NCBI GenBank assembly: GCA_014523525.1
Contig: JAATVL010000142.1
Location: forward strand, 1-11,098
Length of the DNA stretch: 11,098 bases
Reading direction: 5' to 3'
Origin: Nitrososphaerales archaeon TH703
GTDB lineage: Archaea; Thermoproteota; Nitrososphaeria; Nitrososphaerales; Nitrososphaeraceae
Within the stretch, counting starts at the first letter, position 1; every line of letters begins with the position of its first letter. Made by a program: the position numbers and the translations under genes. The notes under the pieces were generated by a model. It saw nothing but the letters and a program-made list of their open reading frames with translations. It did no database searches and had not been told where the DNA came from. Below are positions 6,073 through 11,070 of the stretch, one piece after another.

Positions 6073-6387
6073 TTACGAAAGTGTCAATGACTGCTCGTGT
6101 TTAGCTTGACTATGTTCGTGGAAGTGGGAAATGAATTCGAGAATAAAAAGCAAGATACTACCTGATGTCGATAATACTTTGTCAATATAAGTAGTCGTGA
6201 GTTTGTGATGAGCGGTGCAACCATTTATTATCATTCCCTGTCGACTTCGGATTTCGTCATTTCATTGCAACCCATAGATAGTATCATCCGCGTTGGTTCC
6301 ACTAATGTAATCTTCAGTTACTGTTCAGTTGAAATCGCCAAGTCCGGATGCCCTTTTGATATCAATGATGGAAGAAATAGACGCATG
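6073..6387 (-). pseudogene. Broken RTX / hemolysin-type calcium-binding repeat gene
   Basis: The minus strand from about 6315 reads EDYISGTNADDTIYGLQ, then TGA (6262-6264), then NDEIRSRQGMIINGC. With the TGA read as a Gly codon and one lost codon around RQG, this is two RTX nonapeptide units of the form GTNxDDTIYGLQGNDEI and RGRQGxDIING. Another TGA interrupts at 6325-6327, after a hydrophobic N-terminal stretch (SLILVVHASISSIIDIKRAS, from about 6387) that could be a signal-peptide remnant. Beyond INGC the frame stays open to TAA (6073-6075) but no longer shows repeats. Intact members are secreted proteins that bind calcium in a beta-roll. The forward frame over 6205-6396 is a mirror of this and is not a gene. 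Confidence 0.55.
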
Positions 6388-6453
6388 AACTACTAAAATT
6401 AGTGATCAATAATTTTCAGTTTTGCTCCATCTAGACAGAACTATGTTAAGTCA

Positions 6454-6463
6454 AATTTAATAC
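6454..6463 (+). promoter_or_regulatory. TATA-like box upstream of the small helical gene
   Basis: AATTTAATAC is centred about 26 bases before the ATG at 6484 rather than the ATG at 6506. This supports the view that the original gene began at 6484 as a leaderless transcript. Confidence 0.4.
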
Positions 6464-6505
6464 ATCAAATAATTGGTTTTAGTATGGATAACAACTTAGA
6501 TAAAA

Positions 6506-6679
6506 ATGATCTCAGAACAAAAGGAGGATTCCGTAAGGAACCTGTATTTATCGGGTATTGGTGAAGAATTCATTGCGATGCAAGTAGATTTAGAGATTCC
6601 CGTAGTAATATCCATCCTGAAAGAACTTGGTATATACAGATCGGTGAAAGAAAAGGAAGTTGGATCTAATCTAAATTAA
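6506..6679 (+). CDS. Small helical protein, 57 residues; probably frameshifted at its start
   Basis: The frame runs ATG to TAA and reads MISEQKEDSVRNLYLSGIGE, then EFIAMQVDLEIPVVISILKELGIYR and a charged tail. It is amphipathic and could fold as a helix-turn-helix (IAMQVDLEIPVVISILKELG). A second ATG at 6484, in the -1 frame, reads MDNNLDKNDLRTK and has the better-placed TATA box. Removing one G from AAAAGGAGG (6519-6527) would fuse that start to KEDSVRNLYLSG. The gene may therefore have suffered a one-base insertion, with 6506 now a secondary start. After the TAA the same frame continues open to 6800 with one hydrophobic segment. I do not recognise the family. Function unknown. Confidence 0.45.
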   Translation: MISEQKEDSVRNLYLSGIGEEFIAMQVDLEIPVVISILKELGIYRSVKEKEVGSNLN

Positions 6680-6802
6680 GGAGTTTTACCACTTGGTAGG
6701 CCTATCAATTGGTTTCTATTGAGAGGTATTGGATTTATTATTTTATGGTTAACGATGATTCTACCTGATATAATAAGTGATATCTCCCAAAATAAAGTAT
6801 AA
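6680..6802 (+). other. Open frame with one membrane segment, continuing the frame of the preceding gene
   Basis: Directly after the TAA at 6677-6679 the same frame is open for 40 codons. It reads GVLPLGRPINWFLLRGIGF, then IILWLTMILPDIISDISQNKV and TAA. The middle is a credible transmembrane helix. No ATG stands before it; the only usable start is a TTG at 6719, giving about 26 residues. It may be the C-terminal part of the preceding gene cut off by a stop, a tiny TTG-started membrane protein preceded by AAGGAG at 6678-6683, or chance. Confidence 0.25.
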
Positions 6803-7132
6803 AAATGTAATTAGTTTGTGTTAAGTCGTACGTAAAAATTCAACTTCTTTTGGTATCCTTTCTCAATTCCCTCGCGATTGAGCAGGGATCACTGTAATTA
6901 TGCTGACAATAGGTGATTTATATTCAATAAACTCAAAAACACTTGGTACGTTGTATATGTCATCACAAAGAAGCCTACCTAATATCTAATACATGAGTCA
7001 AAGGTATACTCCAGGCCGGTACTGTGAAAGAATATTGGTCGCAAGAAATCCGAAAGCAATAGTCACTACTAAGAAATCAGTAATGTTCTTTTAAATTTAA
7101 TCGGATTAACAGTGGGTTAATTCGTTACAAAC
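6803..7132. other. Gap without a recognisable gene
   Basis: I see no frame of convincing length or composition on either strand. The sequence becomes strongly A/T towards 7133, where a promoter lies. Confidence 0.5.
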
Positions 7133-7140
7133 TTTATATA
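7133..7140 (+). promoter_or_regulatory. Canonical TATA box for the 32-residue membrane protein
   Basis: TTTATATA is an exact archaeal TATA consensus, centred about 27 bases before the ATG at 7164. Transcription should start at or within a few bases of the start codon. Confidence 0.6.
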
Positions 7141-7163
7141 GTCACTTCTAATTTTACCTGGTA

Positions 7164-7262
7164 ATGAGAAGTGGATCACTATTAATAATAGGTGGTATAG
7201 CTACATTAGTCATTGTTGGAATTGCGTATAGTTTGTTTTACTACCAAATTCTTAAATGGTAA
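7164..7262 (+). CDS. Single-helix membrane microprotein, 32 residues
   Basis: The frame runs from ATG to TAA and encodes 32 residues: MRSGS, then a hydrophobic helix (LLIIGGIATLVIVGIAYSLF, residues 6-25), then YYQILKW. One positive charge at the start and an aromatic belt at the end fit a single-pass membrane peptide with the N-terminus inside. A perfect TATA box at the leaderless distance is the main support for expression. Small subunits of respiratory or transport complexes look like this, but no partner gene is adjacent and I cannot name a family. It lies inside a stretch of broken genes yet is itself uninterrupted. Confidence 0.55.
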   Translation: MRSGSLLIIGGIATLVIVGIAYSLFYYQILKW

Positions 7263-7514
7263 AGAAAAATATTCATAGTTTGTATTCAATATAGCGCCCT
7301 GATAGTTTGTATCTCCAGAAACAGTTGCTTCAGTATTTCCTCTTAACGGAAACTTATTTGCATTATAATGTGGCAATATATAAGCTGGGTCTAATAAAGG
7401 GACAACTTTGGAATGGAGCGGAAACTTATTTTGATATCAAGAATTTAGATCTCCTAATTCAATTTTTAATAATTTTAGTGGATATGAAGAGAAAATAAAC
7501 TTGGGAGGAGGTCT
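7263..7514. other. Gap with scattered coding-like scraps
   Basis: The 13-mer CGGAAACTTATTT occurs at 7347-7359 and 7419-7431, 72 bases apart. Short scraps such as SPETVASVFPLNGNLFAL followed by TAA look coding-like but have no start. A 63-codon TTG-started frame at 7307-7498 has poor composition, and I do not accept it as a gene. Confidence 0.35.
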
Positions 7515-7775
7515 TTATACTCCTATCTCTCTGGCTAGTTTCACAAGCTTTTTACCATCTTCAGTCAAATTATTATATACCTTATTTTTAACGCTCTTTC
7601 GGGCTACAAGTCCACGCTTTTGCGCTTTAAGGAGCTGTTTATGTCCGTATCCATATGCACCCAATTTAGTTAACAATTCTCTAGTTGCATATCCTCTTCC
7701 AGTACCAAGTGTCTTTAACAACCTCACCAGACCCTTTTCTTCGACAAGTATTTTTAACAATCTTGCTTCTTTCAT
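7515..7775 (-). CDS. Small winged helix-turn-helix protein, probable transcription regulator
   Basis: This 86-residue basic protein has the winged-helix order. Helix 1 (MKEARLLKILVEEKGLVRLLKTL) is followed by TRELLTKLG and GYGHKQLLKAQKRGLVARK as helices 2-3 with the recognition helix, then a wing ending in YNNLTEDGKKLVKLAREIG. The LTEDGKKL motif is typical of the C-terminus of archaeal MarR/ArsR-like wHTH proteins. It lacks any ligand or metal-binding domain, so it may act as a DNA-binding dimer alone. The start is an ATG with a palindromic TATA (TTATATAA, 7801-7808) about 27 bases upstream. The opposite-strand frame at 7501-7785 is a shadow. Target genes are unknown. Confidence 0.78.
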   Translation of the reverse strand: MKEARLLKILVEEKGLVRLLKTLGTGRGYATRELLTKLGAYGYGHKQLLKAQKRGLVARKSVKNKVYNNLTEDGKKLVKLAREIGV

Positions 7776-7800
7776 TGTGCATTAATATAAAAATGATTAA

Positions 7801-7808
7801 TTATATAA
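7801..7808 (-). promoter_or_regulatory. TATA box for the winged-helix gene
   Basis: TTATATAA lies 26-33 bases before the ATG at 7775, giving a leader of about three bases. The sequence is palindromic, so it could also be read towards the empty region to the right. Confidence 0.5.
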
Positions 7809-8200
7809 TCGTTACTTATTATCAGATACAAATTGTCGTATTTTTAATATCAAAAAGATATTTATAAAAATATAAAAATACAGAAACATTCGAAATTATT
7901 AATAATGACATTATAAACGTTCTATTTTATTATATACTGATCGCTAAGTAAAAAGTTAGTTATCAAAATATCTTATTATTCTTCGTAGACGTTATATTGA
8001 TTGATCTGATAGCCTGAGCAATTACACATATTCAGCTTTTTTGTCACTGCATTCAATACCATTCACCGCGAGCAAAGAGCGATATATAGATAGATATCAT
8101 AATATATCATTGGTATCGACTACGACTTTTGCAAAATATCAAGATTTAGTAGCTAATATAACTTTTTATCAAATGTTAAATTAAGACACTATTGTAGATA
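7809..8200. other. AT-rich gap without a gene
   Basis: No plausible coding frame is visible on either strand. A slightly less A/T-rich patch at about 8055-8080 is followed by GATATCAT (8093-8100), the same motif as in the promoter of the 90-residue protein gene near 3940. The surrounding sequence is rich in GATATAT and TATCAT words. Confidence 0.5.
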
Positions 8201-8248
8201 AGGTTTTTATGGAATGTTCTTCTAACAATAATTGTTTATTATGAGAAG

Positions 8249-8253
8249 AGGAG
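8249..8253 (+). promoter_or_regulatory. Shine-Dalgarno site deciding the start at 8262
   Basis: AGGAG lies eight bases before the ATG at 8262. The upstream in-frame ATG at 8241 and TTG at 8232 have no such site. A TATA-like GTTTTTAT at 8203-8210 would start a transcript near 8233, leaving room for this leader. Confidence 0.55.
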
Positions 8254-8261
8254 TGGAAATT

Positions 8262-8432
8262 ATGGCAAAGTCAACAAATGCCAAGAATGGTGATGAGCGC
8301 ATTACTATGGATAGAGAAAATACTAGACATTTGGAATATTTTAATAATGGTCAATGGCGGCATAGTGACAAATGTAGGGAGTTTACAAACAAAGAGTGTA
8401 CCTTCAAGACACTTAACAAATCTTTACGATGA
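8262..8432 (+). CDS. Small hydrophilic protein, 56 residues
   Basis: I choose the ATG at 8262 because AGGAG precedes it by eight bases. The longer frame from 8232 would add ten residues (MFIMRRGVEI). The product MAKSTNAKNGDERITMDREN continues with HLEYFNNGQWRHSDKCREF and NKECTFKTLNKSLR. It is strongly charged, with no membrane segment or signal, and has two cysteines 11 residues apart with a nearby His-Ser-Asp. Those are too few ligands for a full zinc site in one chain. I do not recognise it. It is an isolated gene with its own promoter, and frames overlapping it in the +1 register are shadows. Confidence 0.55.
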   Translation: MAKSTNAKNGDERITMDRENTRHLEYFNNGQWRHSDKCREFTNKECTFKTLNKSLR

Positions 8433-8480
8433 GCATCAATTTTTAGCCCTCTTCACATCTAATTTCTTTAGGATATAACT

Positions 8481-8616
8481 TTATGATTCAAGGGTTCCAT
8501 CATTCTCCATTATAATATCAAAATCTGACATTGTGCGTGCCAAGTTAAAACAAATCGATCGCCTTTGAAAAATCTCAAACGCAAATATCAACTTTTTGTT
8601 CAGATAGTGATTTAAC
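8481..8616 (-). other. Minus-strand open frame without a full-length start
   Basis: The minus strand is open from after a TAG at 8617-8619 to TAA at 8481-8483. It ends RRSICFNLARTMSDFDIIME then NDGTLES. The segment NLARTMSDFDIIMENDGT reads like genuine protein. The only ATGs are late (8531, giving 16 residues), with a TTG at 8549. It overlaps the upstream region of the zinc-ribbon gene at 8621. It may be the end of a decayed gene or a chance frame. Confidence 0.2.
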
Positions 8617-8620
8617 TAAA

Positions 8621-8869
8621 ATGAAAAAACCAAAACCAACGATGACACCAGTTGTTATTTCAGACGATAAATTACAATTTCTAAAGAAAAAAGTAGATGA
8701 TCCAAACGTTTTACAATTTCTTAAAAGAGATTTTATTAGAGAAACAATGGGGGGTACCTGTTCTATATGTGAAGAACCACCTACAAAGATAGCGACATAT
8801 CGAATGGAAGGTATTTCAGTGATAGAAAGATATTGCGGTAAATGCTTGGAAAAGTTAAGTCTCAAATAG
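8621..8869 (+). CDS. Small zinc-ribbon protein, 82 residues
   Basis: The protein has a Lys/Pro-rich start (MKKPKPTMTPVV), a charged helical stretch (DDKLQFLKKKVDDPNVLQFLKRDF, 15-38), then a four-cysteine site: C47 and C50 in TCSICEE, C72 and C75 in YCGKCLE. The 21 residues between the pairs form a beta region (KIATYRMEGISVIER). This is a typical zinc ribbon. I infer a small zinc-binding adaptor or nucleic-acid-associated protein; nothing identifies a target. The start is an ATG directly after an AT-rich stretch, with no clear Shine-Dalgarno site. A T-rich tract follows its stop. Confidence 0.75.
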   Translation: MKKPKPTMTPVVISDDKLQFLKKKVDDPNVLQFLKRDFIRETMGGTCSICEEPPTKIATYRMEGISVIERYCGKCLEKLSLK

Positions 8870-8989
8870 GTTTTTCATATTTTTCATGTTTTCATTATAT
8901 CTTTGCTTGCAGTGGTATAGTTCCGTATTATCCAATTCACTTATAAAATCAATATTGTGGGCAGGAAGAGAGTAGTCTAGTTTTTCACC
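8855..8989 (-). other. Minus-strand open frame of 44 codons, no usual start
   Basis: This frame runs from just after a TGA to TAA at 8855-8857. It reads GEKLDYSLPAHNIDFISELD, then NTELYHCKQRYNENMKNMKNLFET. The composition is coding-like, but there is no ATG before residue 35; a TTG at 8935 would give 26 residues. GAGGTGA, a strong Shine-Dalgarno match, spans its beginning (8985-8991), yet no start follows at useful spacing. It overlaps the 3' end of the zinc-ribbon gene by 15 bases. It could be a remnant of the gene whose end lies at 9036, or chance. Confidence 0.17.
8870..8898 (+). terminator. T-rich tract after the zinc-ribbon gene
   Basis: Three T-runs (TTTTT, TTTTT, TTTT) occur within 29 bases after the stop at 8869. 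Oligo-T tracts without a hairpin are the usual intrinsic termination signal in archaea. Confidence 0.4.
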
Positions 8990-9021
8990 TCAATCTTTAT
9001 TAGAAATTCTAATTAATCTCA

Positions 9022-9049
9022 AACGAACTAGGATACTAGTCCTGACAAA
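9022..9049. repeat. Copy 1 of a 28-base repeat
   Basis: These 28 bases match 11071-11098 at 26 positions. The differences are at 9029 (T versus A) and 9042 (C versus T). Copy 2 is cut by the window end, so the repeat may be longer to the right. The AGGA...TCCT arms inside copy 1 can pair. The repeat covers the last codons and the stop of the minus-strand frame ending at 9036, plus 14 bases beyond it. Confidence 0.7.
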
Positions 9050-9143
9050 GTGCTGAGCCTAACCATTTATTCGGTGCAACCGCAATGCTCCCCATATTCT
9101 CACCTTCTAAGGCTGACACTGTCTGTGTGCTTATGACAGCCAA
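9036..9143 (-). pseudogene. Short frame or gene remnant ending in ...WLGSALCQD, duplicated at the window end
   Basis: On the minus strand a frame reads (TTG) LAVISTQTVSALEGENMGSI then AVAPNKWLGSALCQD and TAG at 9036-9038. It stays open upstream to 9209 without an ATG. The block is visibly richer in G+C than its surroundings. Where the end recurs at 11085-11098, the one difference inside the frame turns CAG into CAA, a silent change, which supports this reading. The best view is a truncated copy of a gene whose other copy begins at the window's right edge. A structured RNA is the alternative: AGCCT (9056-9060) can pair with AGGCT (9112-9116), and GGCTG (9114-9118) with CAGCC (9137-9141). I do not recognise the protein. 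Confidence 0.33.
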
Positions 9144-9149
9144 CTTTGA

Positions 9150-9394
9150 AAAAATATGAAAAATAAAAGATAGATCTATATTATGTGAATTTACTCCATC
9201 CTCAACCTAACAATATTAGCATTCTTAAATAATCCTAACTCTTTGCTCTTGTCTTATAAAATTTGTACCTGATTGAGAATTATAGGCCATTTAAGATAAG
9301 AAATGGACCAAGAATTCGTAAGATATTAATGAGAATGTGTAAGCTATTCTAACAGTTACCTAGGTTTAACAATTTATTAATATCAAAGAAATTC
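9150..9394. other. AT-rich gap without a recognisable gene
   Basis: Apart from the start-less upstream extension of the 9036-9143 frame (to 9209), nothing of coding quality is visible on either strand. Confidence 0.45.
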
Positions 9395-9429
9395 TATTTA
9401 AAGCGTGACTTTCATTTGATTTTAAGGAG
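9395..9429 (+). promoter_or_regulatory. TATA-like box and Shine-Dalgarno site before a 22-codon frame
   Basis: TATTTAAAG (9395-9403) is centred about 26 bases before 9425. AAGGAG (9424-9429) ends four bases before an ATG at 9434. Promoter and ribosome site together look functional even though the frame that follows is very short. Confidence 0.35.
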
Positions 9430-9433
9430 TATA

Positions 9434-9502
9434 ATGAGTAGCATACTTAATTTTCAATGGCAAAACGAGAGATTACTAAAATTTTTCATGTTTCAAGGTT
9501 AA
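9434..9502 (+). CDS. Possible 22-residue peptide or truncated gene start
   Basis: An ATG after AAGGAG opens a 22-codon frame, MSSILNFQWQNERLLKFFMF then QG, ending in TAA. It is amphipathic, with no signal or membrane segment. It could be a translated leader peptide, the surviving start of a degraded gene, or chance. The receiver gene starts 68 bases further on with its own TATA box, so a regulatory leader is not required. Family unknown. Confidence 0.3.
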   Translation: MSSILNFQWQNERLLKFFMFQG

Positions 9503-9510
9503 GACTAAAG

Positions 9511-9520
9511 TTTATAAAAA
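9511..9520 (+). promoter_or_regulatory. TATA box for the receiver-domain gene
   Basis: TTTATAAAAA would start transcription near 9541-9545, giving a leader of about 27 bases. AGGAG (9551-9555) lies in that leader, 14 bases before the ATG, which is longer than ideal. Confidence 0.5.
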
Positions 9521-9569
9521 GTTAGAGGTTTAGTTATTTGGTCCTAAATAAGGAGCTTAGAGAATTAAA

Positions 9570-9974
9570 ATGCCTGATAACAAAATTGTTAGCATAGTAG
9601 ATGATGAAGTAAAAACTGCTCAGTTATTCCACAATGCTTTATGTACAATTAAAGGTATCAATGTATTCGAATTTACAGACCCTGTTAAGGCATTACAACA
9701 CCTCAAACTAAATAAGAAAGATTATGCAGTTATGATTTCTGATTTGAGAATGCCTGTAATTAATGGAGTACAGTTATTGAAAACTGTAAAGGATTTGAAT
9801 CCTTTAGCAAGAACGATTTTAATGACAGCATATGATATTGATGATAATTTGATTCAAGAATATACTAAAAAAGAGATAATAAACAGTTTTCTAAAAAAGC
9901 CAATAGAACTTAACCAATTACTTTCAGAAGTCAATAAACAAATTTACTGTATTAAATATATTAATAATAGATAA
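9570..9974 (+). CDS. Stand-alone CheY-like response regulator receiver domain
   Basis: This 134-residue protein consists of a single receiver domain. The acidic pocket is D11/D12 (VDDE), the phospho-acceptor is D58 in MISDLRMP, the switch Thr is T86 in LMTAYD, and the conserved Lys is K110 in FLKKPIE. All residues needed for phosphotransfer are present. No output domain follows, so it should act by protein-protein contact or as a phospho-relay step, as with CheY or Spo0F. No histidine kinase gene lies in the window, so it is an orphan here. The ISDLRMP and TAYD motifs resemble receivers of NtrC/RpfG-type regulators. The start is an ATG with a clear TATA box upstream and a palindrome plus T-run after the gene. 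Confidence 0.92.
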   Translation: MPDNKIVSIVDDEVKTAQLFHNALCTIKGINVFEFTDPVKALQHLKLNKKDYAVMISDLRMPVINGVQLLKTVKDLNPLARTILMTAYDIDDNLIQEYTKKEIINSFLKKPIELNQLLSEVNKQIYCIKYINNR

Positions 9975-9988
9975 GCGGAAATATTGTT

Positions 9989-10002
9989 AACACGTGTTTT
10001 TT
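9989..10002 (+). terminator. Palindrome plus T-run after the receiver gene
   Basis: AACACGTGTT is a perfect 10-bp palindrome (9989-9998) and runs into six T (9997-10002), 15 bases after the stop. This suits transcription termination. The CACGTG core could instead be a protein site. Confidence 0.4.
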
Positions 10003-10070
10003 AATACTCATTTATTCTACTAGGCTTTTTATTCGTTTACTACGGTTGACATAGCCAAGTACAGAAATAT

Positions 10071-10238
10071 TTGATTTTTCGTACAGTTCCATATAGTTAC
10101 TTCGTAATTGTCACTAGTGTCCTCTACGTTCGTACACGTTGCTTTCGCTTTAGATTTGTAATTGTTGACGGCGACCGTATAAAACTAAAACCACTTGAGA
10201 ATGGAGATGGTAGATTCTATGCACATTGTGATGAATGA
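10071..10238 (+). other. Open frame of 55 codons with a coding-like C-terminus
   Basis: A TTG-started frame ends at TGA 10236-10238. The second half reads VIVDGDRIKLKPLENGDGRF then YAHCDE, which looks like genuine protein (strand, turn, strand, with Cys-Asp-Glu at the end). The first half (MIFRTVPYSYFVIVTSVLYV, then RTRCFRFRF) is less convincing. No TATA box or Shine-Dalgarno site stands out. It may be the end of a broken gene. Otherwise the 9975-10253 gap holds no gene I can support. Confidence 0.22.
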
Positions 10239-10253
10239 TAATCTAAATTGAAT

Positions 10254-10712
10254 CTATTTCGGTATTGTAACCCTACCAAAGTATGATTTTACGTACGGTC
10301 GATACATGTAGTAAAGAATTGCTCCGCTAATAATTAATGTAGTAATATTTACAATGTCACCTATTGATAGAATACTGAAGATTATAGTTATTATGGCAAG
10401 TATCACAGTGATTAGCCAGGCCCAGTATTTAGCAGTAAACAAGCCCCAAGCCAGCCCAAACCACGCAGCTCCTAATACGACTGATACGGATGCAACAATG
10501 TAGATCACACTTATTATCGTACTAGTTATTCCGGATCTAATCTGCGGATTTAGCTGATTTGCATCAGTTATGTTAGAAAAATTACTTAGTTGTGAAGTTA
10601 TAATAGTTGGAACAAAATATATAGTAATTACACCTCCAACCAGAAGAATGATTCCGTTAGCTAAAGCCAGTATTGTTACAATTCTAATGGCAGATGGACG
10701 GCTTTTTTCCAT
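10254..10712 (-). CDS. Four-helix integral membrane protein, unknown function
   Basis: This 152-residue protein has four hydrophobic segments: about 10-33 (IVTILALANGIILLVGGVITIYF), 65-88 (IISVIYIVASVSVVLGAAWFGLAW), 94-116 (KYWAWLITVILAIITIIFSILSI) and 119-138 (IVNITTLIISGAILYYMY). A Ser/Asn-rich loop at 39-60 lies between the first two, probably outside, with an N-F-S sequon (44-46) and an N-I-T sequon (47-49). The basic start MEKSRPSAIR and the ending YRPYVKSYFGR are cytoplasmic by the positive-inside rule. The layout recalls small archaeal four-helix proteins of unknown function (DUF2127-like), but I cannot assign it. The start is an ATG, and TATA-like stretches at 10731-10748 lie at suitable distance on the minus strand. 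It is transcribed towards the receiver gene. Confidence 0.75.
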   Translation of the reverse strand: MEKSRPSAIRIVTILALANGIILLVGGVITIYFVPTIITSQLSNFSNITDANQLNPQIRSGITSTIISVIYIVASVSVVLGAAWFGLAWGLFTAKYWAWLITVILAIITIIFSILSIGDIVNITTLIISGAILYYMYRPYVKSYFGRVTIPK

Positions 10713-10730
10713 TCTATTTTGCTACCATGT

Positions 10731-10748
10731 CTATATACGATTATACGA
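10731..10748 (-). promoter_or_regulatory. Promoter region of the four-helix membrane protein gene
   Basis: Read on the minus strand, TCGTATAATCGTATATAG contains two TATA-like elements within about 20-36 bases of the ATG at 10712. Either would give a leaderless or near-leaderless transcript. Confidence 0.4.
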
Positions 10749-11070
10749 TAAATAGTTTTACTAAATACTATTAATGACATTTAGACAATAACATTGCCTA
10801 ACCATTTTTCATCATAACTCACTATTTCAAACTAGCCCTGCAAAAAACTGGGTGAAAATTAGCTGCTGCTCACCGCGGTTTCTTGCCTGTTGTACTAACT
10901 TTTTTATTAAATTTCTTAATTTTATTTTACGTTAAGATCATAGGTAACAGATTGTGCTGAATTGAACGGATTAAATCTATTTACAATATGAATCTTTGTG
11001 ATCGATTGTTACTAATATTTAGAGAAGAGCTCAGTAGAATATAATGATATTGTTTGAAATTAAACCTAAC
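10749..11070. other. Gap without a convincing gene
   Basis: The only coding-like stretch is a start-less minus-strand frame ending near 10834 (LIKKLVQQARNRGEQQLIFT, then QFFAGLV and TGA), in a slightly G+C-richer patch at 10835-10895. I do not call it a gene. The remainder is AT-rich. Confidence 0.4.

Noticed and set aside
6205..6396. 63-codon forward frame starting GTG-ATG
   Set aside because: The opposite strand carries readable RTX repeats, so this frame is a shadow of that decayed gene.
7307..7498. 63-codon TTG-started forward frame
   Set aside because: No promoter, ribosome site or recognisable pattern; the composition is that of AT-rich noncoding DNA.
7501..7785. 94-codon forward frame opposite the winged-helix gene
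   Set aside because: The minus strand encodes a coherent winged-helix protein with its own TATA box; the forward frame is Leu/Ser/Pro/Phe-rich shadow.
8278..8478. 66-codon forward frame overlapping the 8262-8432 gene
   Set aside because: It is out of phase with the frame that has the Shine-Dalgarno site, and overlaps it almost fully.
8575..8865. 96-codon minus-strand frame opposite the zinc-ribbon gene
   Set aside because: The plus strand has an ordered CxxC...CxxC site; the minus frame shows nothing comparable.
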